Positions 63,880 through 64,000 of a stretch of DNA of 64,000 nt are shown here, piece by piece (positions within the stretch are counted from its first letter, which is position 1; each line of letters starts with the position of its first letter). A program made the position numbers and the translations under genes. Location: assembly GCF_001661265.1 (NCBI RefSeq), contig NW_017566995.1, positions 372,001-436,000 on the forward strand. Reading direction: 5' to 3'. A model generated the notes under the pieces. That model had not been told where the DNA came from. It made no database searches and saw nothing but the letters and a program-made list of their open reading frames with translations. Source of the DNA: Saitoella complicata NRRL Y-17804 (lineage: Eukaryota > Ascomycota > Saitoellomycetes > Saitoellales > Saitoellaceae).

Positions 63880-64000
63880 CTAGATGATTTTGCGCTCGTG
63901 GTCGTACTTGTCGAGCCGACCTCCCTCGTTCTCTGGCTCGACATGAGTCAAAGTCAACCCTCCCAGGGCTGACATACCCTCTCCCGATCTAATCCGTGGG
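63880..64000 (-). CDS. C-terminal end of an unidentified gene, cut by the window edge
   Basis: On the minus strand a frame open from the window edge ends at a TAG at 63880-63882 and reads ...GLTLTHVEPENEGGRLDKYD then HERKII. The composition looks like a real protein C terminus and the spacing to the convergent DMA1 gene (about 165 bp) is normal here. Forty residues are too few to name the family, and chance openness is possible. Confidence 0.4.
   Translation of the reverse strand, partial: PRIRSGEGMSALGGLTLTHVEPENEGGRLDKYDHERKII

Noticed and set aside
1-64000. CRISPR array, prophage or bacterial operon
   Set aside because: No direct-repeat array with regular spacers; introns, tRNA type and gene content are fungal nuclear.

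Overview
The window is nuclear DNA of a fungus, most likely a filamentous ascomycete; I cannot place it more finely. The evidence is densely packed protein genes with 48-71 bp GT-AG introns carrying CTAAC-like branch sites, one standard eukaryotic tRNA-Trp, and many fungal families (LDB19 and a second arrestin, BBC1/AIM3, Bni4, DUF7719, Mpr1-type acetyltransferase, SUR2). Most ordinary genes could be resolved to exon level. Nearly all spliced models close in frame and rebuild conserved ends, such as FATC in TEL1, the cullin tail and the Bni4 tail.

Layout. 1-15.8 kb is almost all minus strand: the 5' half of a P2C cation ATPase, tRNA-Trp, succinyl-CoA ligase beta (LSC2), two arrestin-type ubiquitin-ligase adaptors, serine palmitoyltransferase LCB2, cullin 4 and a DUF7719 membrane protein. 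16-30 kb holds a BBC1/AIM3 actin-patch protein, ferrochelatase, sphinganine C4-hydroxylase SUR2, a small disordered protein, an Mpr1-type acetyltransferase, a lipase-like hydrolase, a Bni4-like bud-neck protein, a four-knuckle CCHC protein and a mucin-like membrane protein. 30.4-34.4 kb is a gene-free, AT-rich repeat island with an assembly gap, a terminal-inverted-repeat element and a recurrent ATGGATTA motif.

34,408-37,530 is a complete-looking 3,123-bp Tc1/mariner-type DNA transposon with 29-bp terminal inverted repeats and flanking TA dinucleotides. Beside an intron-containing DD35E transposase it carries a second, convergent gene for an unrecognised protein. A 125-bp palindrome lies between the two genes, and its arms repeat a motif resembling the transposon ends. 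This is the most unusual object in the window.

38-64 kb returns to conserved genes: a C2orf76/UPF0538 protein, a PPR-like mitochondrial protein, NUP192, TEL1/ATM, mitochondrial DNA polymerase gamma (MIP1), triosephosphate isomerase, mitochondrial processing peptidase alpha, a Dma1-type FHA-RING ligase and the end of one more gene. Mitochondrial functions recur (LSC2, HEM15, PPR, MIP1, MAS2) and two sphingolipid-base enzymes are present (LCB2, SUR2), but the genes are separately promoted and I see no biosynthetic cluster.
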